In this document: one piece after another, positions 27,260 to 36,956 of the stretch
How the letters are laid out: each line of letters starts with the position of its first letter
How positions within the stretch are numbered: position 1 is the first letter of the stretch
Source: Nocardia huaxiensis
GTDB lineage: Bacteria; Actinomycetota; Actinomycetes; Mycobacteriales; Mycobacteriaceae
Length of the DNA stretch: 64,000 bases
Assembly (NCBI RefSeq): GCF_013744875.1
Contig: NZ_CP059399.1
Span: 2,852,001-2,916,000, forward strand
Direction of reading: 5' to 3'
Made by a program: the position numbers and the translations under genes
The notes under the pieces: generated by a model
The model's input: only the letters and a program-made list of their open reading frames with translations
Told to the model about the DNA's origin: nothing
The model's database searches: none

Positions 27260-28075
27260 ATGGCATTGAATGCGGAATACGCCATAAGACCCGGGTATCT
27301 ACAACCCCCGACATTGGGGAAACTATTGCGGAGATTGCGCGACGAACGCATGGTTTCGCGCGAGAAGCTCGCCTTCAACGCGGGCGTCAGCAGCAGTTAC
27401 ATCACACATCTCGAGAACGGAAACCGCGACCGTCCCACCCGCGAGGTGCTGCACGCCCTGGTGCGATATCTGGACCGCATCGGCCCGCTGTCGGCGGTGG
27501 AACACCGGCATCTGCTCGATCTCGCCGGACTCGGCGCCGGAGAATATCCGGACGCGGAACAGCTGCGCGCCTGGATCACCACGGATATGCACCACGCGCT
27601 GACATTGCACGAGCCCAACCTGGCCGCCTACTTCGATACCCGGTGGAATCTGCTGGCCTGCAATGACAGCTTCGCCCAGGCATTTCCGGGAATCGCCGAA
27701 CAGGGCAATTTCCTGCACTGGTTCCTGGGCAACGCGATCTCCCGGCGCACGGTGGTCGAATGGGAGCAGGAGGTGCGGCTGCTGGTGCACTGGCTGCGTG
27801 GCCTGCTGGCCGGCTCCGGCGACGCCGCGGCCTCGGTCGCCTTCCTCGCCGAACTCGCGCAATACGAACAGTTCTGCCGCATCTGGGACGAGGAAGCGGT
27901 GGCCTACGGGCGGGACCGGCCGCTGCTGCACCTGCGCGACCTCGATACCGGTACGCGGCGCGGCGTGGTGGTGCAGATGTTCCGGGTGGACTCGGTGCCG
28001 CACTCCGACCGGATCCAGATCTTCCTCGGCATTCCCGTGGACAGCCTCGCACCCGTGCCCAGCGCCGCCGGGTGA
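27260..28075 (+). CDS. XRE family regulator with MmyB-type ligand-binding domain (paralog 3)
   Basis: A 271-residue paralog of the regulators at 11411 and 16884. The helix-turn-helix contains REKLAFNAGVSSSYITHLEN. The ligand domain has PNLAAYFDTRWNLLACNDSF and VEWEQEVRLLVHWLRGLLAG. GAGGAAACCC precedes the ATG. A motif TACAAACGGAGACAG at 27234-27248 resembles one upstream of paralog 1. It follows the SARP gene by 113 bases on the same strand. Confidence 0.88.
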   Translation: MALNAEYAIRPGYLQPPTLGKLLRRLRDERMVSREKLAFNAGVSSSYITHLENGNRDRPTREVLHALVRYLDRIGPLSAVEHRHLLDLAGLGAGEYPDAEQLRAWITTDMHHALTLHEPNLAAYFDTRWNLLACNDSFAQAFPGIAEQGNFLHWFLGNAISRRTVVEWEQEVRLLVHWLRGLLAGSGDAAASVAFLAELAQYEQFCRIWDEEAVAYGRDRPLLHLRDLDTGTRRGVVVQMFRVDSVPHSDRIQIFLGIPVDSLAPVPSAAG

Positions 28076-28091
28076 GCGCCGATCCGGCGTC

Positions 28092-28388
28092 CTACGGGAA
28101 CACGAAACGCGCGCGGCGCAGATCGACCCGATCGCCCGCCAGCGGACAGCCCTCCTCCGCCAGCAGCCGCAGCTGCCGCTGGGCCAGGTGCGAGGCCGGA
28201 CTCCCGTCCGCGCGCAGCACCCGATGCCACGGCAGATCCGCGGAATCGGTGCGCATGATCCAGCCGACCGTGCGCGGGGTGGACAGGCCCGCCGCGGCCG
28301 CGATATCGCCGTAGGTGGCGACGCGGCCGGGCGGGATGGCGGCGACCAGTTCCCGCACGCGTTCGATATCGGCATCGGAGGTGGGCAT
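28092..28388 (-). CDS. Alkyltransferase-like (ATL) protein, MGMT family
   Basis: A 98-residue DNA-binding protein of the O6-methylguanine-DNA methyltransferase family. The active-site PCHRV of true MGMT is PWHRV here (W54 in place of Cys). It should therefore bind alkylated guanine and flag it for nucleotide excision repair without transferring the alkyl group. The helix-turn-helix and arginine finger region is GRVATYGDIAAAAGLSTPRT. It matches Rv3204 in position, next to the LipV-like gene (4 bases between them, same strand). Confidence 0.92.
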   Translation of the reverse strand: MPTSDADIERVRELVAAIPPGRVATYGDIAAAAGLSTPRTVGWIMRTDSADLPWHRVLRADGSPASHLAQRQLRLLAEEGCPLAGDRVDLRRARFVFP

Positions 28389-28392
28389 GCGG

Positions 28393-29169
28393 TTATCCCA
28401 GCACGGATCGGACGAGTGCGGCGGTCTGTTCGGGACGCGACTGCTCGACCATGTGATCGCAGTCGAACTCGTGCACGGTCAGGTGTGCGCCGAGGTGTTC
28501 GGCGAGCGCGGCGCGGAAAGCCGGTGTGACGAACGGGGGTTGCACCTTCATGGCCTGCACCAGCACCGTGGGCAGGTGCGCCGGGGGTAGTGCGTAGTCG
28601 CGGGCCAGCTGACCCCAGTACGCGATGATCGCGGGCATTTCCAGCCGCCAGGCCACGCGGCCCTGCGGCGTCGGCACCAGATGTTCGGCCAGTTCGGCCT
28701 CCAGAAGCTCCGGATCCACCTCGCCCCAGGCGGTTTCGAGCTTGTCGAAACGCGCCTGCTCGATGTCCGCGTAATCCGGGTGTTCCAGAACGGAATTCGC
28801 GATCCGGAGCATGAACTCGGGGTCCAGGCCGATGGCCGGATCCAGCAGGACCAGCGCGCGCACCAGCTCCGGATGCCGCCGCGCCAGATGCACCGCCGTG
28901 GCGCCGCCGAACGAATGCCCGAGCACCACCACGGGTTCGCTCACCTCGCTCGCCAGCAGTTCCACCAGGTCGTTCACCAGGGTTTCGAAATCCCACGGCG
29001 GCACACCGGGCGACCTCCCGTGCCCGCGCAGATCCGGCGCAATAATCCGGACATCGGGCAGATATCGCTCGGCCAGTACTTGCCAGCGCCGACCGTGACC
29101 CGTCAGCCCATGCAGAGCCAGAACGACCGAACCGGTCGAAGGACCGAAGCGATGAACATTGAGATCCAC
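28393..29169 (-). CDS. Alpha/beta hydrolase, LipV-like
   Basis: A 258-residue hydrolase. It shows LALHGLTGHGRRW (oxyanion), VLGHSFGGATAVHLA (nucleophile serine) and CDHMVEQSRP (catalytic His). By gene order it corresponds to Rv3203 (lipV), a lipase/esterase. The GTG at 29169 was chosen: GGAGAGGCGGGACA precedes it and family similarity begins just after. That binding site lies inside the end of a 135-bp repeat also found at about 52.9 kb. It is divergent from adnA. Confidence 0.88.
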   Translation of the reverse strand: MDLNVHRFGPSTGSVVLALHGLTGHGRRWQVLAERYLPDVRIIAPDLRGHGRSPGVPPWDFETLVNDLVELLASEVSEPVVVLGHSFGGATAVHLARRHPELVRALVLLDPAIGLDPEFMLRIANSVLEHPDYADIEQARFDKLETAWGEVDPELLEAELAEHLVPTPQGRVAWRLEMPAIIAYWGQLARDYALPPAHLPTVLVQAMKVQPPFVTPAFRAALAEHLGAHLTVHEFDCDHMVEQSRPEQTAALVRSVLG

Positions 29170-29300
29170 TGTCCCGCCTCTCCGCGCCTTTGCGCACCGC
29201 TTGGGTGCCGCCGACCGTATCGCACGCGTGCCGGCGGCCGGGTGCCGAACCTGTTTCGGGCGTACCAGGTGAGTTACCCGGCTCACGAAATCAGTTGTTG
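29169..29300 (-). repeat. Long intergenic repeat, copy 1
   Basis: Read on the minus strand, this segment aligns along its whole length with 52873-53013 on the plus strand. Shared blocks are AACTGATTTCGTG, CCGGGTAACTCACC, GGTACGCCCGAAA, CCGCCGGCACGCGTGCGA and GGCGCGGAGAGGCGG. The last block ends at the GTG of the LipV-like gene and contains its ribosome binding site. A shorter, weaker match lies at 11254-11278. Confidence 0.75.
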
Positions 29301-29387
29301 TCGCCTTCGCCCTGACTGTGATCGACTGCACGGGAAACTCGGGGCAAACGAAAACTGTCGGGCCGGTCTGTTGAAATAGCCCGCGTG

Positions 29388-32300
29388 ATGCGATCGGATA
29401 GCTCGGTGCAGCTTGTGCGCCGGGCAGCGGCAGCCTCCCCACCACGGGAGTGGGACGCCGCTATCCGGCCGCTGTTCACCGACCTCGGCGCGGACCCGGG
29501 CTGGAGCCCGTGGCAGGTGCTCGGCGGGCCCGGCACCGGCAAGACCTCGCTGCTGGTGGATCTGGCCGCCGCGCGGATTCTGGCCGGGGCCGAACCCGAT
29601 TCGATTCTGCTGCTCACCTACTCCAAGCGCGCCGCGACCGCCGTGCGCAATGCCATCACCGCGCGCATCGCGGAAGCCGATCCGGAACTGGGCGGCGTAC
29701 CGGGGGCCACCCGCGGGCCGCTGGTCCGCACGGTGCACTCCTACGCCTTCGGTCTGCTGCGCACCTTCGCCGCCACGCACGGCAATCCGCCGCCGCGCCT
29801 GCTCACCGGTTCCGAACAGGACATCGTGCTGCGCGACATGCTGCGCGGTGAACTGCTCGACGGCGCGGCGGACTGGCCCGAGCGCCTGCATCCCGCGCTG
29901 CCCGCCGCCGGATTCGCTGAACAATTGCGGGACCTCATGCTGCGTGCGACCGAACGCGGCCTCGGCCCCGAAGATCTGGTCGCGCTCGGCCACCAGCACG
30001 ACCGCTCCGAATGGGTCGCCGCCGGCCGCTTCTTCGAACGCTACGAGCAGATCATGCTGCTGCGCTGGTCCGTCGGCATGGACGTCCCCGAAGCCAGCGC
30101 CCCCGCCCTGGACGCCGCCGAACTCGTCACCGCCGCCCTGGAAGCCTTCTACGAGGACCCCGACCTGCTCGTCGCCGAGCGCACCCGCCTGCACACCATC
30201 CTCGTCGATGATGCCCAGCACCTGGATCCCCATGCCGCACAACTCATCCGGCTGCTCGGCGCAGGCCCCGCCAGCACAGTTGTAGCAGCCGACCCCGACC
30301 AATCCGTCTTCACCTTCCGCGGCGCGGACTCTCGCTTCGCGGCCGACCCGCAGGCGCCCGAGGACCGCCGAATCACCCTGCGCCACAACCACAGATCCGC
30401 CCGCGCGATCCGGGAGATCGGTGCGCGGATCTCCGCCCGCCTGCCGGGCGGCGGCGCACACCGCGCGGCACCGGATCAGCCGGTAATAGCTCCCGGCACA
30501 ACAGATTTCCTGCGCGAGCTGATGGAAGGCCCCGTTCCGGCGGAGCCGTTCGCAGACGGTCCCGTGGCCGAGATTCATCGCGAGGCGGACATCGCGGACG
30601 CGGCCGGACTCACGGCGGCATCCGAGCCTGGAGCGCGGATCGGCTGGGACGCAAGGACATCGGCCGGTGAGGTGCGCGTCCAGGTGCTGACCACTCCGGC
30701 CAAGGAGGCGGCGCTCATCGCCGATCACCTGCGCCGCGCCCATCTCACCCATGGCGTCCCCTGGTCACGCATGGCGGTCATCGTCCGCTCGGTGCCACTG
30801 TCCCTGGCCCCGCTCCGGCGTGCCCTGCTCGCCGCCGGTGTGCCGGTGCGCCAGCCACCCGCCGATGTCCCCCTGGCCCGCCGCCGCGGCGCGGCCTGGA
30901 TGTTGCTGGCCCTGCGCGCCGTAACCGCAGGCGATCCCACCCACGTGGCCTACCCGCGGCCGATCCCGTTCACGGCCGAAGAAGCGCTCGACCTGCTGGC
31001 CGGACCCCTCGGCGGTGCGGATCAGATCAGCCTGCGCCGCCTGCGTCGTGGCATCCGCCGCACGGTCCTGGAACTCGGCTATCCGGAGCGGACGCCCACC
31101 GAGCAGGACGGCGACGAGCCGATCGCGGCGGACAAGACTGTGCGGCACCGTGATTCGGAAGGCTCCGAGGACGCCGAGGCGGCGGCGCGCTATGCGGATC
31201 TGGATCGGTCGTCGGCGGAGATTCTGCGGGATCTGTTGGTGGGAGCGGGGAATCGGGAGATTCTGGAGCGGCTCACGGAGGTGGAGTCCGCGCCGTTGCG
31301 GCGGGTGTTGAAGGCGGTGTGGAAGGCTCGCAAGGCGCGGCGGGACGGGGGCGGGCTGGAAGAGGTCATGTGGGGGTTGTGGTCGGGGTCGACGCTGGAG
31401 AAGCGGTGGTTGGGGCAGTCCGAGCGCGGGGGAGCGGTCGGGATGCAGGCGGATCGGGATCTGGACGCGGTGATCGGGCTGTTCGAGGCGGCCGCGTCGT
31501 ATGTGGATCGGCTGCCGCGCGCCACCATCGAGGGATTCGTGGAATACCTGGAGCAGCAGGAGATTCCGCAGGACAACGCACCGCACACCGATCCTGGTGA
31601 GGCGGTGACCGTGTGCAGTGCGCACGCGGCCGCGGGACGGGAGTGGGACACCGTCGCGGTGGCCGGTGTGCAGGAGGGGATCTGGCCGAACCTGCGGCCG
31701 CGCGGCTCGCTGCTCGGGGTCGAAGATCTGGTGGATCTGCTTGCGGGCGTGGGAGATACCGGGGAGCGGGTGAGCCGCGCCGCGCCGCTGCTCGCGGAGG
31801 AACGGCGGCTGCTGCTGGTGGCCTGCTCGCGGGCGCGGCGGTCCCTGCTGGTGACGGCGGTGGAATCGGTGACGGGAGACCAGGATCTGGTGCCCTCGCG
31901 ATTCCTGGCCGAACTCGACGCCGAAGGGGAGGACGGGCAGCCGGGGCGGATACCGCCGCCGGTGGATCCGGGACGAGCGCTGGCCATGCACGCGCTCATC
32001 GCCGAATTGCGCGGCGCCGCATGCGATCCCGAGACCACGCCGGAGCGGCGGGCGCGGGCGGCGCACGAGCTGGCGCGACTGGCGGAGGCCGGGGTGCGCG
32101 GCGCGCATCCGCGGGACTGGTACGGCATCGCCGAACTGTCGTCGCTGAATCCGCTGTGGGACAGCGAGGACGGGTCCATCTCGCTCTCACCCTCGACGGT
32201 GGAGCAGCTCAAGACCTGCCCGCTGCGCTGGGCGCTGGAGCGGCACGGCGGCGGGGATGGCGAGAATCCGCACGCGCTCAAGGGCAATCTCGTGCACACG

Positions 32301-32963
32301 CTGGTGCAGGCGCTCGCCGGGCAGGTCGACGAGACGCAGGTCAAGCAGGCGCTCGTGAAAGCCTGGAAGAAGGTCGATCCCAGCGCTCAGCACGGCGAGA
32401 ACTGGCATTCCCGCGCCGAGCTGCGCCGCACCGAAACCATGGTCGACACCTTCCTGGCGTGGCTGCGCAATACCCGCGACGAGCTCACCGCCATCGGCGT
32501 CGAGGTGCCGGTGGACTGTGTACTGCCCGCACGCAATCCGGGCGAGCACGCGGTGCGCATCAGCGGCCGGGTGGACCGGGTGGAGCGAGATGCGCTGGGG
32601 CGCTTCGTCATCGTCGACGTGAAGACCGGGAAGACACCCATCTCCAAGCAGGCCGCCGAAGAGCACGCCCAGCTCGCCACCTACCAGGTGGCCGCCGCCG
32701 AAGGCGCGCTCGGCGAAGGCGAACCCGGCGGTGCGCGCCTGGTCTACGTGGCCAAACCCAGCAGCCGCGAGGGCGCGTCCCAGCGTATGCAGCTGCCCCT
32801 CGACGGCGAGGGAATCGACAACTGGCGCAATGTCATCCACGACGCCGCCGAATCCTCCAAAGGCCCCAGCTACCTGGCCATGCGCAATGACGGCTGCCGT
32901 CACTGCAAGGTCGCGGGCAGCTGCCCCGTCCAGGACACCGGGCGACAGGTGACGGACGAGTGA
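29388..32963 (+). CDS. adnA: AdnA-type helicase-nuclease subunit
   Basis: A 1,191-residue first subunit of the AdnAB helicase-nuclease, which resects double-strand DNA breaks for recombination in actinobacteria. The N-terminal UvrD-like motor has Walker A GGPGTGKTS (about 46-54), a non-canonical motif II LVDDAQHLDP in place of DExQ, and motif III AADPDQSVFTFRGA. The C-terminal RecB-like nuclease has VDVKTGK with the downstream QLATYQ. A cysteine set (CPLRW, CRHCKVAGSC) is likely to hold an iron-sulfur cluster. The degenerate motif II fits AdnA being the weaker motor. Its stop overlaps the adnB start. Order and strand match Rv3202c-Rv3201c. Confidence 0.93.
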   Translation: MRSDSSVQLVRRAAAASPPREWDAAIRPLFTDLGADPGWSPWQVLGGPGTGKTSLLVDLAAARILAGAEPDSILLLTYSKRAATAVRNAITARIAEADPELGGVPGATRGPLVRTVHSYAFGLLRTFAATHGNPPPRLLTGSEQDIVLRDMLRGELLDGAADWPERLHPALPAAGFAEQLRDLMLRATERGLGPEDLVALGHQHDRSEWVAAGRFFERYEQIMLLRWSVGMDVPEASAPALDAAELVTAALEAFYEDPDLLVAERTRLHTILVDDAQHLDPHAAQLIRLLGAGPASTVVAADPDQSVFTFRGADSRFAADPQAPEDRRITLRHNHRSARAIREIGARISARLPGGGAHRAAPDQPVIAPGTTDFLRELMEGPVPAEPFADGPVAEIHREADIADAAGLTAASEPGARIGWDARTSAGEVRVQVLTTPAKEAALIADHLRRAHLTHGVPWSRMAVIVRSVPLSLAPLRRALLAAGVPVRQPPADVPLARRRGAAWMLLALRAVTAGDPTHVAYPRPIPFTAEEALDLLAGPLGGADQISLRRLRRGIRRTVLELGYPERTPTEQDGDEPIAADKTVRHRDSEGSEDAEAAARYADLDRSSAEILRDLLVGAGNREILERLTEVESAPLRRVLKAVWKARKARRDGGGLEEVMWGLWSGSTLEKRWLGQSERGGAVGMQADRDLDAVIGLFEAAASYVDRLPRATIEGFVEYLEQQEIPQDNAPHTDPGEAVTVCSAHAAAGREWDTVAVAGVQEGIWPNLRPRGSLLGVEDLVDLLAGVGDTGERVSRAAPLLAEERRLLLVACSRARRSLLVTAVESVTGDQDLVPSRFLAELDAEGEDGQPGRIPPPVDPGRALAMHALIAELRGAACDPETTPERRARAAHELARLAEAGVRGAHPRDWYGIAELSSLNPLWDSEDGSISLSPSTVEQLKTCPLRWALERHGGGDGENPHALKGNLVHTLVQALAGQVDETQVKQALVKAWKKVDPSAQHGENWHSRAELRRTETMVDTFLAWLRNTRDELTAIGVEVPVDCVLPARNPGEHAVRISGRVDRVERDALGRFVIVDVKTGKTPISKQAAEEHAQLATYQVAAAEGALGEGEPGGARLVYVAKPSSREGASQRMQLPLDGEGIDNWRNVIHDAAESSKGPSYLAMRNDGCRHCKVAGSCPVQDTGRQVTDE

Positions 32964-35900
32964 ACGCGGCATCGCACGGCGATTCCGCGGCCGGTGACAC
33001 CGGGCGCATCACGCCCCGGCAGCTCGCCGACGCCCTGGGCCTGCCCCCGCCCACCGACGAGCAGGCCGCGGTCATCGCCGCCCCGCCCGGCCCCACCCTG
33101 GTGGTGGCGGGCGCGGGCGCGGGCAAGACCGAGACCATGGCCGCCCGCGTGGTCTGGATGGTCGCCAACGGCCTGGTCGAACCCGAACAGGTGCTGGGCC
33201 TCACCTTCACCCGAAAAGCCGCCCAGCAGTTGACCACCCGCATCCGCACCCGCCTGGCCCGCCTCGCGGGCGCCCCCCTCGTGCGCGACATCGACCCCAC
33301 CGGCCGCCTGCGCGCCCTGCTCACCGGCTCCGAACCCGAGATCAGCACCTACCACTCCTACGCCGGCCGCCTGCTCACCGAATACGGCCTGCTGCTGCCC
33401 GTCGAACCCACCGCCACCCTGCTGACGGTGACCCAGCTCTGGCAGCTCGCCTACCGTGTCGTCTCCACCTGGGACGGCGACCTCGACACCGACCGCAGCC
33501 CCGTCGGCGTCACCGAAGCCGTCCTGGCGCTGTCCGGCCAGCTCGCCGAACACCTCGTGGAACCCGCCCAATTGGCCGGCGCCCACCGCGAATTGGAGCG
33601 CCTGGTCCACACCCTGCCCGCCGGCCCCCGCCAGAAGGGCGGCCCCAAGAAGGCCCTCCTCGACCTCCTCCAGGTCCAGCACGAACGCATCGCCCTGCTG
33701 CCCCTGGTCGATCGCCTGCACGAAGAACTCCGCCGTCGCGGCGCACTGGACTTCGGCGCCCAAATGTCGCTCGCCGCCCGCCTCGCCGCGCTCCACCCCG
33801 AAGTCTCCCGCTCCGAACGCGACCGCTTCCACCTCGTCCTGCTCGACGAGTACCAGGACACCGGCCACTCCCAGCGCATTCTCCTCGCCTCCCTGTTCGG
33901 CTCCGCCCAGCCTGAAGGCACCGCGGATGAAGGTGCCGTCCCCGGGGCGACCGCCTTCTCGTCATTCCGGCATGCTTTCGGCCGGAATCCACAGCAGCGG
34001 GAGACATCCGACAGCGTGGATCCCGGCCAAGAAGCGCGCCGGGATGACGAGGGCGAAGGCGTCAAGTCGACGCAGCGGCCGGCGGCTCAGCGGCTTGCGG
34101 TGACCGCGGTGGGTGACCCGATGCAGTCGATCTACGGGTGGCGCGGGGCGTCGGCGGCCAACCTGCCGCGGTTCGCGACCGACTTCCCCGCTGCGCCAGG
34201 GGTTCCCGCGCCGATCCTGCCGCTGCTCACCAGCTGGCGGAATCCGCCCGAGGCGCTGGATCTGGCCAATCTGGTGGCGGATCCCCTGCGGCTGCGGGCC
34301 ATCGAGGGCGGGGGTGTCACCGTGGACGCGCTGCGGCCGCGACCAGGGGCGACTCCGGGGGTGGTGGCGTTGGCGCTGGCCGAAACCGTTACCGAGGAAC
34401 GGGATTGGCTGGCCGAGCGCATCGCGGCCGAATGGGAGGCGGCGGCGGACGCGGGGGAGGAGCCGCCCACCTCGGCGGTGCTGGTGCGGCGCAATGCCGA
34501 TGCCGCGCCGCTGGCGGAAGCGCTGCGGGAGCACGGGCTGCCGGTGGAGATCGTGGGGCTGGGCGGGCTGCTGCACACCCCCGAAGTCGCGGATATCGTT
34601 GCGACGCTTCGATTGATCGCCGATCCGTCGGCGGGCAGTGCGGCCGTGCGCATCCTGACCGGGGCGCGATGGCGGATCGGCGTCTCCGATATCGCCGCGC
34701 TGTCGCGGCGAGCCCGGGAACTGTCCATCTCGCGGCCTGCCGGGCAGAGCGATGCCATCACCGACACCGCGACGCTCGACGACGCGCTGCGGGAGGTCGC
34801 GCCCGAGCCGTCGGAGCGGGCGGGACTCGGCGACGCTATCGCCGATCCCGGTGCGGCGGACCAGTATTCGACACAGGGGTACGCGCGGATCACCGCGCTC
34901 GGGCAGGAGCTGGCGCAGCTGCGGGAGCGCAGCGGGCAGCCGCTCGCCGAACTCGTCGCCGATGTGGAGCGCACCATCGGCATCGGCGTGGAGACGCAGG
35001 CGCGGCGGGTGCACGCGGCGGCCGGGCGGGAGCACCTGGATGCCTTCGCCGAAGTGGTCGCCGGATACTCGGCCGATCACCGCTCCTCGCTGAACGGACT
35101 GCTCGACTTCCTCACCGCCGCAGAGGAAGTCGAGGGCGGCCTGGAACCCGGCGAGGTGGAGGTCGCCCACGACCGCGTGCAGGTGCTCACCGTGCACGCC
35201 GCCAAGGGCCTGGAGTGGGAGGTGGTCGCCGTCCCGCACGTGGTGGACGGCATGTTCCCCTCCGGCACCGGCACCACCACCTGGATGGGCGCGCTCGCCG
35301 AACTCCCCACCTCCCTGCGCGGCGACCGCCAGTCCGACGACGCGGGCGACGGCGTGCCCGTCCTCGACCTGGAGGACATCTACGACCGCGCCGACCTGGA
35401 GCGCTCCCTCGACCTCCACAAACAGGCCCTGGCCCGCCGCCGCCTCGATGAAGAACGCCGCCTGTTCTACGTCGCCCTCACCAGAACCGAACGCGCCCTG
35501 TTCGTTTCGGCCCACCACTGGTCCGAGACCGGCAGCAAGCCCAAGGGCCCCTCCGACTTCCTCCTCGAACTGAAACAGGCCACCGAAACCCCCGACACCC
35601 CCCTCGCCCGAGCCGTCCGCATCGACCGCTGGGACGACCCGCCCGCCCCCGACACCCCAAACCCCTTCACCGACAACCCGCCCACCGCCGAATGGCCCCG
35701 GGACCCCCTCGGCCCCCGCCGCGAAGCGGTAGAAGACGGCGCCGCCCTGGTCGACGCCGCCCTGGCGGTCCTGCGCGCCCGCCAGGCCGCCCCCGACCTC
35801 GGCGACGAATTCGCGGGCACCGCAGCCGATCCCGTTAGCGCGACGGAGTCGGCGCGGCTGGTGGGTGGCCCACCCGCCAGGGCCGCGACCATGGACGTCG

Positions 35901-36883
35901 CGGAAGCCGCCGAAACAGGCCGGGCCGCAGCTGATTCCGTCGGATCCATCGAATCCGGCAGCGCAGCAGTGGATTCCGGCCGGGACGCCGACGTCGACCC
36001 GGACCCGGAGGGCTGGGCCACCGATGTGGACGCCCTGCTCGCCGAGCATTTCGCCGCCGAACAGGCCATCCGCGAGGTGGAACTGCCGGGCCAGCTGGCC
36101 GCCACCTCCCTGGTCGATTTGCGTTCCGACCCAGCCAAACTCGCCGCTCGCCTGCGCCGCCCACTGCCGTACCCGCCGAGCCCGTACACCCGCCGTGGCA
36201 CGGCCTTCCACGCGTGGGTCCAGCGTTGGTTCGGCGCGGGCCGCCTGCTGGCCTTCGACGAGCTTCCGGGGGCCGCCGACGTCACCGACACCGACGCCGG
36301 GCTCATGCGTCTACAGGAGGCGTTCCTGGCCTCGCAGTGGGCCGACCGCAATCCGGTCGAGGTCGAGATCTCCTTCGAAACCTCGTTGGCGGGCACCGTG
36401 ATTCGCGGCCGCATGGACGCCGTGTTCCGTGAGCCGGACGGCAGCTGGATCGTGGTCGACTGGAAGACCGGCTCCGAACCGCACGCCGACCAGGAGCAGG
36501 CGGTGGCCGTCCAGCTCGCCGTCTACCGCCTCGCCTGGGCGCGGCTCGAGGCCGCCCGCACCGGCGTTTCCGAAGCCGAGGTCCTCGAGCGCGTCACCGC
36601 CGCCTTCCACTACGTCCGCTCCGGCCGAACCATTGCGCCGGACCATCTTCCGGGCCCCGCCGAGCTGGAACGTCTCATCACCGCCGCGGCCCCGGTGCGC
36701 CGCGAGAGCAATGGCGCACCGCCCGGCACGGGCAATGGGGCACCGCCCGCAGCACCGCCGGAACCCGTCGAGGTCGAATCGCTGACGCCGCCGGGTTGGG
36801 AACCACCTCCGGATCCGCAGGCCGGCTGGGACTTCGAACCCCCGCCGGACCCGGAATCCTTGCCGCCGGACCTGTCCCGCTAG
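32960..36883 (+). CDS. adnB: AdnB-type helicase-nuclease subunit, with in-frame repeat insertion
   Basis: A 1,307-residue lead motor and nuclease of AdnAB; family members are about 1,050-1,150 long. The motor has Walker A AGAGAGKTETMAARV, DEYQDTGHSQR (motif II), AVGDPMQSIYGWRGA (motif III) and [15 protein letters not shown] (motif V). The nuclease has GRMDAVF followed by VDWKTGSEP and QLAVYRLAW. The palindromic repeat at 33961-34048 is translated between motifs II and III (about residues 334-363). It ends QEARRDDEGEG, within a loop of about 60 residues. A long low-complexity stretch at about residues 900-1020 separates motor and nuclease. GTGA overlap with adnA. Confidence 0.94.
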   Translation: MNAASHGDSAAGDTGRITPRQLADALGLPPPTDEQAAVIAAPPGPTLVVAGAGAGKTETMAARVVWMVANGLVEPEQVLGLTFTRKAAQQLTTRIRTRLARLAGAPLVRDIDPTGRLRALLTGSEPEISTYHSYAGRLLTEYGLLLPVEPTATLLTVTQLWQLAYRVVSTWDGDLDTDRSPVGVTEAVLALSGQLAEHLVEPAQLAGAHRELERLVHTLPAGPRQKGGPKKALLDLLQVQHERIALLPLVDRLHEELRRRGALDFGAQMSLAARLAALHPEVSRSERDRFHLVLLDEYQDTGHSQRILLASLFGSAQPEGTADEGAVPGATAFSSFRHAFGRNPQQRETSDSVDPGQEARRDDEGEGVKSTQRPAAQRLAVTAVGDPMQSIYGWRGASAANLPRFATDFPAAPGVPAPILPLLTSWRNPPEALDLANLVADPLRLRAIEGGGVTVDALRPRPGATPGVVALALAETVTEERDWLAERIAAEWEAAADAGEEPPTSAVLVRRNADAAPLAEALREHGLPVEIVGLGGLLHTPEVADIVATLRLIADPSAGSAAVRILTGARWRIGVSDIAALSRRARELSISRPAGQSDAITDTATLDDALREVAPEPSERAGLGDAIADPGAADQYSTQGYARITALGQELAQLRERSGQPLAELVADVERTIGIGVETQARRVHAAAGREHLDAFAEVVAGYSADHRSSLNGLLDFLTAAEEVEGGLEPGEVEVAHDRVQVLTVHAAKGLEWEVVAVPHVVDGMFPSGTGTTTWMGALAELPTSLRGDRQSDDAGDGVPVLDLEDIYDRADLERSLDLHKQALARRRLDEERRLFYVALTRTERALFVSAHHWSETGSKPKGPSDFLLELKQATETPDTPLARAVRIDRWDDPPAPDTPNPFTDNPPTAEWPRDPLGPRREAVEDGAALVDAALAVLRARQAAPDLGDEFAGTAADPVSATESARLVGGPPARAATMDVAEAAETGRAAADSVGSIESGSAAVDSGRDADVDPDPEGWATDVDALLAEHFAAEQAIREVELPGQLAATSLVDLRSDPAKLAARLRRPLPYPPSPYTRRGTAFHAWVQRWFGAGRLLAFDELPGAADVTDTDAGLMRLQEAFLASQWADRNPVEVEISFETSLAGTVIRGRMDAVFREPDGSWIVVDWKTGSEPHADQEQAVAVQLAVYRLAWARLEAARTGVSEAEVLERVTAAFHYVRSGRTIAPDHLPGPAELERLITAAAPVRRESNGAPPGTGNGAPPAAPPEPVEVESLTPPGWEPPPDPQAGWDFEPPPDPESLPPDLSR
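33961..34048. repeat. Palindromic repeat, copy C (inside adnB)
   Basis: The left arm is GTCATTCCGGCATGCTTTCG and then GCCGGAATCCAC; the right arm is GTGGATCCCGGCC and then GCGCCGGGATGAC. The arms are complementary with a roughly 25-base centre. At 88 bp it is one base short of copies B and D. The right arm is read in the same frame as in the ATPase gene (ARRDDE); the left arm is read in a different frame. Confidence 0.87.
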
Positions 36884-36956
36884 TCGCGACGCGCCCGCCG
36901 TCGAGGCGGCGATCGTCTCGCGAGCCGGGTACGCTGCGGTCCTGTGCCGCAGCTAG

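Noticed and set aside
35965..35995. Possible extra fragment of the 89-bp repeat inside adnB (GTGGATTCCGGCC)
   Set aside because: Only one short block matches, with no second arm. The stretch is low-complexity linker where such sequence can arise by chance.
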